A DNA stretch of 64,000 bases from Parasulfuritortus cantonensis (GCF_004337445.1 NZ_SJZB01000042.1:124001-188000), one strand, 5' to 3'; positions 1 to 8,128 are shown, counted from the stretch's first letter. The notes: generated from the sequence alone by a model not told the origin. Made by a program: numbers and translations.

Positions 1-2
1 CC

Positions 3-1004
3 AAGGTGCATGACGCCCGCCTGTCCGCCGGCTGGGCCCTGGTCTTCATCGCCCTGCTCTACACCACCGCCCCGGCCGTCGGCGCCATGGCCCGCTACAA
101 CCTGCATGCCACGGTGAACACCGCGGTGGTCACTGGCGGCGACCTGTTCGCCCCCGAGTCGAGCATCGTCGGCGAGTCCCGTCCGGACTGGATGAAGCGT
201 TGGGAGAAGACCGGCCTGATCGCCTGGGAAGACAAGAACGGCGACGGCCGCATCCAGTACTACAACGAGAAGAGCAAGAACGCCGAATTCCTGGCCCAGG
301 CCGAAGCCGCCGGCTGGAAGGGCAACGAGCTCGGTTCCATGAAGAAGGGCAAGTTCGACGCCACCGTGGACCGCGACATCATGGTGCTGGCCAACCCGGA
401 AATCGCCGGCCTGCCGGACTGGGTGATCGCCCTGATCGCCGCCGGCGGTATCGCCGCCGCGCTGTCCACCGCCGCCGGCCTGCTCCTGGTGATCTCCGCC
501 GCCATCTCGCACGACCTGATGAAGGGCATCTTCGCCAAGAACATCTCCGAGAAGACCGAGCTGATGGCCGGCCGTATCGCCGCCGCCGTGGCCGTGTGCG
601 TGGCCGGCTACCTGGGCTACAACCCGCCCGGCTTCGTCGCCCAGGTGGTGGCGTTCGCCTTCGGTCTCGCCTGCGCCTCGCTGTTCCCGACCATCGTGCT
701 GGGCATCTTCAGCAAGTCGATGAACCGCGGCGGTGCCATCGCCGGCATGGTGTCCGGCCTGGTCTTCACCCTGGTCTACATCGTCTACTTCAAGCGCGAC
801 GTGCTGCTCGGCATGGACAAGGTGCCCGACAGCCAGTGGTTCCTCGGCATCTCGCCGGAAGGCATCGGCGTGGTTGGCATGATCGTCAACTTCGTCGTCG
901 CCTACATCGTGATGAAGATGACCGCCCCCTGCCCCGAGCACATCCAGCACCTGGTCGAGAACATCCGCTACCCGCGCGGCGCGGCCGGTGCCCAGGCCCA
1001 CTGA
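3..1004 (+). CDS. Sodium:solute symporter, VC_2705-like (3' part)
   Basis: This is the C-terminal part of a sodium/solute symporter family permease. The frame is open to the left edge, so the true start lies outside the window. At least five hydrophobic helices are visible, including a conserved segment near nt 400-520 (LPDWVIALIAAGGIAAALST) and one near nt 640-720 (FAFGLACASLFPTIVLGIF). These match the VC_2705 subfamily, which in other bacteria usually imports small organic acids; the substrate here is unknown. The hydrophilic loop at nt 231-266 reads DKNGDGRIQYYN, an EF-hand-like calcium loop. A strong terminator follows. A second symporter of the same superfamily lies 2 kb downstream. Confidence 0.88.
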   Translation, partial: KVHDARLSAGWALVFIALLYTTAPAVGAMARYNLHATVNTAVVTGGDLFAPESSIVGESRPDWMKRWEKTGLIAWEDKNGDGRIQYYNEKSKNAEFLAQAEAAGWKGNELGSMKKGKFDATVDRDIMVLANPEIAGLPDWVIALIAAGGIAAALSTAAGLLLVISAAISHDLMKGIFAKNISEKTELMAGRIAAAVAVCVAGYLGYNPPGFVAQVVAFAFGLACASLFPTIVLGIFSKSMNRGGAIAGMVSGLVFTLVYIVYFKRDVLLGMDKVPDSQWFLGISPEGIGVVGMIVNFVVAYIVMKMTAPCPEHIQHLVENIRYPRGAAGAQAH

Positions 1005-1026
1005 ACGAGTTCTACGCAGCATTTCG

Positions 1027-1053
1027 GCCCCCGCTTTGCGGGGGCTTTTTTTT
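1027..1053 (+). terminator. Rho-independent terminator
   Basis: An 8-bp perfect stem (GCCCCCGC / GCGGGGGC) with a TTT loop is followed by eight T residues, 22 bases after the symporter stop codon. Confidence 0.93.
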
Positions 1054-1127
1054 GCATTCGGAACGGCGGTTCGGAATTGGCGCCGGGTAACAGGCGCCGC
1101 CTCGACGGCCGGACAACGGCAAAGCCG

Positions 1128-1507
1128 TCACCCAACCGCCCCGGCTCTGGGCGCGGAATATATCGCCACCGATTCGCCTGGGGCACCGGCGATCAACCGC
1201 AACGTCCACTCGGCGTGGGGCATGGAACTCGGCAGGTGCCGCTCGATGGCTTTCGCAAATTCCGCCCAACCTGGAGATTCTTCGTCGATCTCGAAGATTC
1301 GAGCGTCGGCCGCGTGGATTGCCAGACAAAGCGCGTCGCCAAGGTAGCGTCGCGCTTGTAGGCATCCAGGCGCTGCACGTCGATCCACGCCACCCGTTCG
1401 TCGCCGATCCGCACGCCATCGGCATCGGCCGAAACTGGCGGAAGTGCGCTGCGCCGTGGCCGAACCACGGTGGCTAGACGCCTGAAATAGCGCGAGATCA
1501 TTCCCAT
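1128..1507 (-). pseudogene. Conserved hypothetical small protein, frameshifted
   Basis: Two overlapping minus-strand frames together give one plausible protein of about 125 residues. The 5' frame starts at 1507 (or the ATG at 1501) and reads through RIGDERVAWIDVQRLDAYKRDA. The second frame continues YLGDALCLAIHAADARIFEI, then DEESPGWAEFAKAIERHLP, and stops at 1128. The switch occurs near 1350 and needs one extra base. The joined pattern (W-D-I, KRD, D-x-x-CLA, EIxEExPGW, IY near the end) resembles a family of uncharacterised proteobacterial proteins I recall; no function is known to me. It may be a decayed gene or a sequencing indel. It is convergent with the upstream symporter. Confidence 0.6.
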
Positions 1508-1865
1508 CGGAACGTCGTCACGAAGTCGTAAACCCCTTGCCCGCCTCGCGCGCCGGCCGGCCGACACCCGGTTCGGCAGATCGTTGGTTGAACGTCACTC
1601 TCCTGCGCTCCCCTGTTTGTTTTGTCCAAGTCCGACAAAGGCGAACACCCCGAGCATAGCGCCGGCATCCGGTGGCGGCCATGCTCCGGCCCCGCGTCTG
1701 GGATACGGTGCGGGCCGACGGCCGACAGCCATTCAACGCTCTCCGTCGAGCCGGCGGCGTGTTGTGCGGTTTCCCTAGGTTTTCTTGGCACGATGTTGAA
1801 CGCGACGGAGGGCAGGGCGGAACGGCTGATATACAGTCGCAGCAATCGAACTCCGGGGTCGCATC
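1508..1865. other. Intergenic stretch, nothing recognised
   Basis: About 360 bases lie between the divergent frameshifted gene and the lipoprotein gene. Open frames exist on both strands but have arginine-rich shadow composition and no recognisable motif. No terminator or RNA structure stood out. Promoters for the two flanking divergent genes are presumably here. Confidence 0.5.
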
Positions 1866-2528
1866 ATGTATCACCGTGCAGGCATCCTACTCATCGTTCT
1901 CGGCCTGGCCTTGGCGGGTTGCGCATCGCAGCGGCCGTCGGTCTTGCGGGACCTGGACCGCAACCCACCGGGGACGCTCAGGCTGATGCAGGTCCGCGCC
2001 ATCGCGGACAAGGACGCCCTGGCGGCCGACGACGCCTACGCCCGCCTGATCCGCAGTTCGTTCCAATTCATCTCCCCGTTCTGGAAGGCCGACGAGGAGC
2101 GCCAGGGAATCTTCGCCGAGCTGCACGGCGCCGGCCTGTCGGACGCCGACCTGGCCCAGGGGGCCGTGGCGATCGGCAACGTCTATTGTTGCGGCGGCCC
2201 CTACGAGTTCATCTACCGGGTTTTCGCCTACCTCCCGGCCACCGTCGAGGTTCATGAGTACGACACCGTCGAGGTGCGGCTCGGCCGCGAGCCGGGCAAG
2301 GCCGGGGCCGCCGAGGCGAACCGGGTGACGCGCCGGGTGCACCGCTACAAGCAGCCGCCCTACAACTGCGCGTGGCAGCCCGACAACCCGCAGTACTGGA
2401 CCCGCATCCTGTACTGCGACGGCCTGAAGGAAGATGGCTGGGCCCTGTACCGGCCGCTCTGGCGCGAGTATGGCCACACCTGGCGCAAGCTGCCGCCGGG
2501 GCCGGGCGCCCACCAGCCGGAGCCATAG
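1866..2528 (+). CDS. Putative lipoprotein, unknown function
   Basis: A 220-residue protein with a lipoprotein signal: hydrophobic residues 5-18 lead to the lipobox LAGC with Cys19. The residue after Cys is Ala, which predicts outer-membrane sorting by the Lol rule. The mature part is soluble, with conserved-looking CCGGPYEF, YNCAWQP and YCDGLKEDGW segments; four cysteines could form disulfides in the periplasm. I do not recognise a family. The ATG at 1866 is the only start that includes the full signal peptide; the Shine-Dalgarno is weak. No operon partner is evident: the next gene begins 150 bases on and belongs to a permease pair. Confidence 0.82.
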   Translation: MYHRAGILLIVLGLALAGCASQRPSVLRDLDRNPPGTLRLMQVRAIADKDALAADDAYARLIRSSFQFISPFWKADEERQGIFAELHGAGLSDADLAQGAVAIGNVYCCGGPYEFIYRVFAYLPATVEVHEYDTVEVRLGREPGKAGAAEANRVTRRVHRYKQPPYNCAWQPDNPQYWTRILYCDGLKEDGWALYRPLWREYGHTWRKLPPGPGAHQPEP

Positions 2529-2679
2529 CGGGCTCCGGGCCTGCTCGCCGCCCAATCCCATTTTCAGGGCGCGGGTAAGCGATTCTTAAGTCTTGGTCAG
2601 GGCTTTGTAAGTCCACCGGAATACGATGCGCTGCCCCCCGTCCCGGGGACGGTGCCATTGCTTAAACCGGAGCCAAGAA

Positions 2680-2997
2680 ATGTCCAAACGAGAGATGAAC
2701 TGGGCGGCGATCGACGCGGACCCGCGCTTCCAGGCGCTGCACGCCAAGAAGACCCGCTTCCTGTGGAGCCTGATGATCATTTCGATGATCTATTACTTCC
2801 TGCTGCCGTTCGGCACCGCCTATTTCGGCGACCTCTTCAAGATCCAGGTATGGGGTCCGATCAACGTCGGCCTCGTGTTCGCCCTGTCCCAGTTCATCGT
2901 CGCCTGGGCCATCGCCTGGATCTACGCCCGCCGTGCCAACAGCGAGTTCGACGCCATGGCCCAGGACATCATCAACGACGCGCACAACATCAAATAA
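2680..2997 (+). CDS. DUF485 membrane protein (YjcH-like)
   Basis: A 105-residue protein with two predicted transmembrane helices (about residues 28-50 and 60-84), the architecture of DUF485/YjcH proteins. These are encoded just before ActP-type acetate/monocarboxylate symporters and are thought to be small accessory subunits. Here the symporter gene follows after 9 bases, the standard yjcH-actP order. The start MSKREMN at 2680 is chosen over an upstream in-frame ATG at 2626 because the family begins near the conserved region and the upstream extension is cysteine/arginine-rich non-family sequence. Confidence 0.88.
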   Translation: MSKREMNWAAIDADPRFQALHAKKTRFLWSLMIISMIYYFLLPFGTAYFGDLFKIQVWGPINVGLVFALSQFIVAWAIAWIYARRANSEFDAMAQDIINDAHNIK

Positions 2998-3006
2998 GGA
3001 CACGTC

Positions 3007-5022
3007 ATGAACCTGAAGCACATCATCGCTTCCGCCGGCCTGGCCCTGGCCAGCGCCTCCGCCTGGGCGGCTGACGGCGGTGCCGTGGCCGACGAGTGGA
3101 AGTGGCTCACTTTCCTGGTCTTCGGCGGCATCATCGGCCTGACCATGTACATCACCTGGTGGGCCGCCAAGCGCGTCCACTCGGCCAGCGAGTTCTACGC
3201 CGCCGGCCGTTCCGTGTCCGGCTTCCAGAACGGCTGGGCCATCGCCGGCGACTACCTGTCGGCCGCCTCCTTCCTCGGTATCGCCGGCCTGATCGCCCTG
3301 TACGGCTACGACGGCTTCATGTACTCGGTCGGCTTCCTGGTCGCCTACATCACGGTGCTCCTGGTCATCGCCGAGCCCTGCCGCAACATCGGCAAGTACA
3401 CCCTCGGCGACATCCTGGCCTTCCGCAACAACCCGAAGGCCTCGAAGACCATCGCCGCCATCTCCACCATCACCGTGTCGATCTTCTACCTGACCGCCCA
3501 GATGGTGGGGGGCGGCGTCCTGGTGAAGACCCTGATCGGCATCGACTACGAAGTCTCGGTCATGGTCGTGGGCGCCCTGATGCTCGCCTACGTCGTGTTC
3601 GGCGGCATGGTCGCGACCACCTGGGTGCAGATCGTCAAGGCCATCCTGCTGGTGATCGCCTCCATCGTCCTGGTCGCCCTGGTCTGGGCGCCCTACGGCT
3701 TCAGCCTGCCCGGCTTCCTGGACGGCGTGGTGCACGACGAAGGCGTCCAGAAGCAGGTCGCCAAGCTGCTCGGCAACGCCGCCGCCAACATGACGCCGGA
3801 AGAACTCGGCCAGCGCTTCCTCGAGCCCGGCCTGTTCCTGAAGAACCCGATCGACCAGATCTCCCTGGGCATGGCCCTGGTGCTGGGCACGGCCGGCCTG
3901 CCGCACATCCTGATGCGCTTCTTCACCGTGCCGAACGCCCAGGAGGCCCGCAAGTCCGTGGTCTGGGCCATGGGCATCATCGGCGGCTTCTACGTCCTGA
4001 CCCTGTTCCTGGGCATGGGCGCGGCCATCCACGTCGGCCCGACCAACATCTCCGCACTCGACAAGGGCGGCAACATGGCCGCGCCGATCCTGGCCCAATA
4101 CCTGGGCGGCGGCGCCGACTCCATGCTGGGCAACTTCTTCCTCGCCTTCGTCGCGGCCGTGGCCTTCGCCACCATCGTCGCGGTGGTGGCCGGCCTGGTC
4201 CTGGCTTCCGCCTCCGCCATGGCGCACGACATCTACGTCGGCGTCATCCGGGGCGACCACGCCACCGCCGAGGAACAGGTCAAGGCCGCGCGCATCTCGT
4301 CCGTGATCGTCGGCATCGTCGCCATCATCATCGGCATCGCCGCCAAGGGCCAGAACGTCGCCCACCTGGTCGGCATGGCCTTCGCGGTGGCCGCCTCCGG
4401 TAACCTGCCGGCGGTGTTCCTGACCCTGTACTGGAAGAAGTGCAACACCGGTGGCGTCGTCCTGGGCATGCTGGTGGGCTCCTTCTCCGCCATCGCCCTG
4501 GTGATGATCTCCCCCAACATGACCTACCCGGCCAAGGTCATCGCCGACGCCAAGGCCGTGCTGGACGGCAGCCCGGCCAAGGCAGCCGTCGAGGCCAAGG
4601 TCAGCCAGGGCTTCGTCTGCGAACTGTTCGCGGTGTGCCAGAACGCCGAGCCGGCCAAGCCGGCCGTCGAGGCCAAGCCGGGCGCCCTGGAGAAGCTCGC
4701 CAAGCTGCAGGCCAGCCTGCCCACCCTGGCCGACCCGGCCGAGCTGGAGAAGGCCAAGAAGGACCAGGCCAAGCTCGAGAAGGACATCGCCAAGGCGCAG
4801 GAAGACCTCAAGAAGATGGAAGGCCAGACGACCAGCCTGATGGGTCTGGAGAAGCCCTTCTTCCGCCTCAAGAACCCGGGCCTGCTGTCCATCCCGCTCG
4901 GTTTCCTGTGCGTGATCCTGGGTTCCCTGGCGTTCCGCGACAAGCGTTCGGAGGAGATGTGGGACGAACTATACGTGCGCCAGAACACCGGCATCCATGC
5001 CGAGGGCGCCACAGCGCATTGA
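3007..5022 (+). CDS. actP: Cation/acetate-type symporter (ActP-like) with coiled-coil insertion
   Basis: A 671-residue sodium:solute symporter. It starts with a signal-like segment ending in ASAWA, then has roughly thirteen transmembrane helices. The motif FYAAGRSVSGFQNGWAIAGD near residues 65-85 is typical of ActP-type carriers of acetate and other short monocarboxylates in the inner membrane. ActP proteins are usually near 550 residues. The excess lies in a hydrophilic segment at about residues 510-620, just before the last helix, rich in Lys, Glu and Ala and with strong coiled-coil character. The DUF485 partner is 9 bases upstream and a terminator follows, so the two genes form a unit. The exact substrate is inferred from family. 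Confidence 0.85.
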   Translation: MNLKHIIASAGLALASASAWAADGGAVADEWKWLTFLVFGGIIGLTMYITWWAAKRVHSASEFYAAGRSVSGFQNGWAIAGDYLSAASFLGIAGLIALYGYDGFMYSVGFLVAYITVLLVIAEPCRNIGKYTLGDILAFRNNPKASKTIAAISTITVSIFYLTAQMVGGGVLVKTLIGIDYEVSVMVVGALMLAYVVFGGMVATTWVQIVKAILLVIASIVLVALVWAPYGFSLPGFLDGVVHDEGVQKQVAKLLGNAAANMTPEELGQRFLEPGLFLKNPIDQISLGMALVLGTAGLPHILMRFFTVPNAQEARKSVVWAMGIIGGFYVLTLFLGMGAAIHVGPTNISALDKGGNMAAPILAQYLGGGADSMLGNFFLAFVAAVAFATIVAVVAGLVLASASAMAHDIYVGVIRGDHATAEEQVKAARISSVIVGIVAIIIGIAAKGQNVAHLVGMAFAVAASGNLPAVFLTLYWKKCNTGGVVLGMLVGSFSAIALVMISPNMTYPAKVIADAKAVLDGSPAKAAVEAKVSQGFVCELFAVCQNAEPAKPAVEAKPGALEKLAKLQASLPTLADPAELEKAKKDQAKLEKDIAKAQEDLKKMEGQTTSLMGLEKPFFRLKNPGLLSIPLGFLCVILGSLAFRDKRSEEMWDELYVRQNTGIHAEGATAH

Positions 5023-5061
5023 CGTGAGCAGCACATCCGTCCGGCTCCGGACGGCTATCGA

Positions 5062-5087
5062 GCCCCCGCTTCGCCGGGGGCTTTTTT
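5062..5087 (+). terminator. Rho-independent terminator
   Basis: A 7-bp stem (GCCCCCG / CGGGGGC) around a CTTCGC loop is followed by six T residues, 40 bases after the symporter stop. Confidence 0.92.
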
Positions 5088-5597
5088 ATCTGGGACGGAC
5101 TGTTGAAACCGGCGGTTTCGGATGGGCCGCGGACCAGCTGTTGAGAACAGGTTTTCGATGTCGGAGTTGCCGTTCTGGCTATGGCTCAGATGAGCCTGGA
5201 AGAGACGCTGGTAGCGGCGTCAACGTACTTCCGCACCCGGCCACAAGTTGCTATACACAGTTCCAGCGCAATGTACACATTGGCAAGGATGCCAGCCTCA
5301 TCGGCGGAACTTAGAAACCGACACCTAGACAACGCGCCACACCCGTCGACAACCACTCCCCCAACCCATGTGGTTATAACTTTCGGCCGATTGTTGCTTC
5401 CTTGGTTAGGCATACAATCGTAGCAAAACTCGGCAGGCCGGCATCCGGCTTTAGTGCCGTGCATACAGATACAGGGAGTTTAGAAATATCAACAAGATCA
5501 ATTGGATATGGCGCATTTTGTCCTGTCTCAATATTAAAGAATGTCCGGACGGATGCGTCTCTCCATAAATAGTTAACCAGACGATCCAGGAGGAACA
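5088..5597. other. Lower-GC intergenic stretch
   Basis: About 510 bases with visibly lower GC than the surroundings lead into the amidase-like gene. Short minus-strand frames (for example 5186-5464) have no recognisable motif and no convincing ribosome binding site. The composition change marks the left side of an acquired segment. I found no integrase, tRNA or clear recombination site here. Confidence 0.5.
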
Positions 5598-6068
5598 ATG
5601 CCCACAATCACACTTGCTCAACTTCAGAAGTTCGAAGGCAAGAGGATCGACGCCATTTGCGATTGCGCATACCACAACAATGCCGAGAACCACTGCGCTC
5701 ATTTCGTCAGTCACGCTCTGGGCTTGCACTTCGGCTTCACGTGCAAGAACATGACAGGGAAGGGGGCCAAGGGCGCCAACATCCGGGTTCATGAAATCTT
5801 CCCGCGCTGTCGCCAAGTAGGTAAATGGAGCGACCGCCCAGTTCATCTAACGGTGTGTCTGGCATTTGTGACATCTGAGAAGAACGTCAACCTCGCGACC
5901 AAGCAGATGGTCAATTTTCCGAAAAAGCACATCGGAATCTACAATTCAGGGAGCATCTGGCATTACTCCAACACGGCCGACAAAGTCGTGAAGCAGTCGC
6001 CGGAGCAGTTCGCACGACACTATGCAGGGTCTGACATTGGATTGTTCTACGGGGAGATTCCAACATGA
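5598..6068 (+). CDS. Papain-fold (NlpC/P60-CHAP-like) amidase, candidate secreted effector
   Basis: A 156-residue protein with no signal peptide. Visible motifs are NHCAHFVSHALG, with Cys33 at the start of a helix, and KKHIGIYNSGSIWHYSN, with His111 and His122. A Cys-helix element followed by H-[IV]-GIY is the catalytic layout of NlpC/P60 and CHAP peptidoglycan amidases/endopeptidases. The size (about 17 kDa), lack of signal peptide and a directly overlapping lipoprotein gene resemble type VI secretion amidase effector/immunity pairs; this role is inference. A very strong Shine-Dalgarno (AGGAGGAACA before the ATG) fixes the start. GC is lower than in the flanking core genes, a sign of transfer. 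No secretion genes are visible in the window. Confidence 0.72.
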   Translation: MPTITLAQLQKFEGKRIDAICDCAYHNNAENHCAHFVSHALGLHFGFTCKNMTGKGAKGANIRVHEIFPRCRQVGKWSDRPVHLTVCLAFVTSEKNVNLATKQMVNFPKKHIGIYNSGSIWHYSNTADKVVKQSPEQFARHYAGSDIGLFYGEIPT

Positions 6069-6511
6069 AGGTGAAGTGGGGCCTGTTGTGTGTCGCATGG
6101 CTTGCGCTAGCGGGATGTGGCCCTTCGCCCGCTCCGCCACTTGCGGTCACAGTGGATGCCAGTAGCCCCCCGGATACAAAGGAGGTCTTGCGTCTCTTAA
6201 TGCGGAATCTGGATGTGCCATTGACGGTAGATAGCTCTTGCAACGGAGTGGGAACGACGGACGACGACCTCACCATTGGCGATTATCTAAGCGGTTTCAT
6301 GGCGGAACATGCGAAAGAAGGCGGACAGAACTGGCTAGAGGTGACTGCGGTTCCCGCGGCTACGCCAGACGGCAAACCAGCCTGGGAATGCCGTGTGATG
6401 GTCCGACGAAGGGACGCAGAAGACGAGATGGGCTGGGGTGCAGGCTTCCTGATAACGGCCGCCGACCGTGTGGTAGTGCGGCCGTCATTCCGCTGCCTCG
6501 GCGGCGGTTGA
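6065..6511 (+). CDS. Small lipoprotein, candidate cognate immunity protein
   Basis: A 148-residue protein with a lipoprotein signal (hydrophobic residues 6-16, lipobox LAGC, Cys18). The start ATG overlaps the stop of the amidase-like gene in an ATGA junction, so the two are translationally coupled. The mature part has three cysteines and no motif I recognise. A periplasmic lipoprotein coupled to a cell-wall amidase lacking its own export signal fits a self-protection (immunity) protein, because such effectors act in the periplasm. That function is inferred from context only; it could also be an unrelated lipoprotein carried on the same cassette. Confidence 0.72.
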   Translation: MKVKWGLLCVAWLALAGCGPSPAPPLAVTVDASSPPDTKEVLRLLMRNLDVPLTVDSSCNGVGTTDDDLTIGDYLSGFMAEHAKEGGQNWLEVTAVPAATPDGKPAWECRVMVRRRDAEDEMGWGAGFLITAADRVVVRPSFRCLGGG

Positions 6512-6540
6512 AAGTGCGGAGTCGAAGTGGATGCGGGTAG

Positions 6541-6593
6541 CGCCTAAGGACTAACAAGGCGCTCCACCGGACGGCAATTCCGCTACGTTTCAT
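6541..6593 (+). other. Left half of an attC-like palindrome interrupted by the IS
   Basis: The bases CTAACAAGGCGCTCCACCGG followed by ACGGCAAT resemble the left arm of integron attC sites as I remember them. The inner arm GGCAAT (6573-6578) is complementary to ATTGCC at 7834-7839, on the far side of the IS. If the IS and one CAT copy are removed, these form a stem with a 13-base loop. The outer arms pair only partly, so the identification as attC is tentative. Confidence 0.4.
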
Positions 6594-6654
6594 TGGGCTG
6601 CTGCCGGTTTCGAGGACACCCTGTTAAGGTGGAATCTGAAATCGGAGGGTGTAC

Positions 6655-6948
6655 ATGGTTACGAGACGGCAGTTCAGCCGGGAATTCAAGCTTGAGGCCG
6701 TAAGGCTGGTGAAGGAACAGGGCGTGACGGTGGCGCAAGCTGCCCGCGACCTGGACGTGCACGGGAACGTGCTGCGGAAGTGGATACGGGAGCAGGCAGC
6801 CGACTCGCAGCAGGCCTTTCCCGGCAAGGGTGTGATGAAGCCTGAGCAGGCGGAAATTGAGCGGTTGAAGAAGGAAGTAGCCAAGCTTCGGATGGAGCGC
6901 GACATCCTGAAAAAAGCCGCGGCCTACTTCGCCAAGGAGTCGATGTGA
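6655..6948 (+). CDS. IS3-family transposase OrfA
   Basis: A 97-residue helix-turn-helix protein starting MVTRRQFSREFKLEAVRLV, the standard IS3/IS911 OrfA N-terminus. It has an HTH at about residues 20-50 and a C-terminal leucine-rich coiled coil (EIERLKKEVAKLRMERDILKK, split here by residue 62-82). The ATG at 6655 is preferred over GTG at 6649 because GGAGG lies at a good distance. A run of six A at 6910-6915 is a likely slippage site for making the OrfAB transposase. The stop overlaps the orfB start. Confidence 0.94.
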   Translation: MVTRRQFSREFKLEAVRLVKEQGVTVAQAARDLDVHGNVLRKWIREQAADSQQAFPGKGVMKPEQAEIERLKKEVAKLRMERDILKKAAAYFAKESM

Positions 6949-7802
6949 AATTCGGCTTTGTGGCGAAGCACCGAGGGGCCTGGCCGGTGCAGATGATGTG
7001 CGAGTCGCTCGGTATCTCGCGAAGTGGTTTCTACGCCTGGCTGAGCCGGCCACGCAGTCAGCACAGCCTGGATGATGAAGTGCTGGGCACCCGGGTACGA
7101 CAAAGCTTCCTGGCCAGCGACCGCACCTATGGTGCCCGCCGGGTCTGGCACGATGTACTCGCCATGGGGCATTCCTGTGGTCTTCATCGGGTCGAGCGGC
7201 TCATGCGGGAGCAGGCCTTGCGGGCACGGCCACGGCGGCGTGGCCTGCCGGCCGACAGGGGACAGCGAAGCGTCATCGCGGATAACGTGCTGGACCGACA
7301 GTTCCAAGCCGACGCACCGAACCGCAAATGGGTGGCCGACTTCACCTATCTCTGGACGGCTGAGGGCTGGCTGTACGTGGTGGTGGTACTGGACCTGTAC
7401 GCGCGTCGAGTCGTGGGTTGGTCGATGCAGGCCAACATGACCTCACAGCTGGTTGCTGATGCGCTCATGATGGCGGTCTGGCGCCGTGGCAAGCCGGTGG
7501 AGCTGCTGCATCACTCTGACCAGGGCAGCCAGTACACCAGCGAACACTTCCAGGATTTGCTCAAGGAGCAGGGCATCACGTGCAGCATGAGCCGGGCTGG
7601 CGAGATCTGGGACAACTCGGCGATGGAGAGCTTCTTCAGTTCATTGAAGACCGAACGGACATCCCGAAAGGTCTATCGGACCCGTGAACAGGCACGGGCC
7701 GACGTGTTCGATTACATCGAGCGGTTTTACAACCCGACTCGGCGACATTCAACACTTGGCTACGTCAGTCCGGTAGAGTTTGAAAACGCTCAAAAAGCTT
7801 AG
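6945..7802 (+). CDS. IS3-family transposase OrfB (DDE integrase core)
   Basis: A 285-residue protein with the rve integrase core. The catalytic triad is visible as Asp132 (WVADFTYL), Asp192 (HHSDQGSQYTS) and Glu228 (NSAMESFF), with the D-35-E spacing of IS3 elements. The N-terminal HTH_21-like part and the C-terminal YNPTRRHSTLGYVSP motif are complete. It begins at a GTG overlapping the orfA stop; in practice it is probably made as an OrfAB fusion by -1 frameshifting. It ends 30 bases before the right inverted repeat. Confidence 0.95.
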   Translation: MKFGFVAKHRGAWPVQMMCESLGISRSGFYAWLSRPRSQHSLDDEVLGTRVRQSFLASDRTYGARRVWHDVLAMGHSCGLHRVERLMREQALRARPRRRGLPADRGQRSVIADNVLDRQFQADAPNRKWVADFTYLWTAEGWLYVVVVLDLYARRVVGWSMQANMTSQLVADALMMAVWRRGKPVELLHHSDQGSQYTSEHFQDLLKEQGITCSMSRAGEIWDNSAMESFFSSLKTERTSRKVYRTREQARADVFDYIERFYNPTRRHSTLGYVSPVEFENAQKA

Positions 7803-7832
7803 GTCGGTGTCCATGGAACCGGCAGCAGCCCA

Positions 7833-8128
7833 CATTGCCCCGGGGTAGTTCGACGTTGAAGGTCCACTTTCCATGTCAGCGAAGGACTGCAACGCGTCGG
7901 TAGCGGCCGCACACTGCTCCCACCTTGTAGGTCGGCTCAGAGGCGATAGCAGACCTCCTGCAACCTTTCTGCGTCGCACCCCAAGCAGCTGGCCGTCAGC
8001 CCGGTTTCGACGCCAAATTCCGCATATATCCTTTGCGCCGGCGTAGGCCTGGCCGCGGGTCCGCCCTGGGTGCTAGCATCCGCCGCTGGTAGCCGGCGCA
8101 AGCCGGCGGGGTGGACTCGGGAGGACGA
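7833..8128. other. Non-coding flank with right half of the attC-like palindrome
   Basis: The first bases (ATTGCC at 7834-7839, then CGGGGTAGTTCGACGTTGAAG) complete the interrupted palindrome left of the IS. The rest shows no gene, terminator or RNA that I can recognise. A good Shine-Dalgarno for the next gene is at 8119-8125. Confidence 0.45.

Larger units (their letters stand above)
6594..7832 (+). mobile_element. IS3-family insertion sequence, intact, 1239 bp
   Basis: The element begins TGGGCTGCTGCCGG and ends CCGGCAGCAGCCCA. The 27-bp terminal inverted repeats (6594-6620 and 7806-7832) match at 24 positions. It is flanked by the 3-bp direct repeat CAT (6591-6593 and 7833-7835), the duplication length usual for IS3-family transposition. 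It carries orfA and orfB in the standard arrangement. Both frames are open and both ends are intact, which indicates a recent and probably still active copy. Confidence 0.95.

Noticed and set aside
2662..4365. A long minus-strand frame opposite yjcH-actP
   Set aside because: Asp/Gly/His-rich shadow composition; the opposite strand encodes a clear symporter.
5186..5607. Minus-strand frames in the low-GC gap before the amidase-like gene
   Set aside because: They lack ribosome binding sites and family likeness; one runs into the coding start of the opposite gene.
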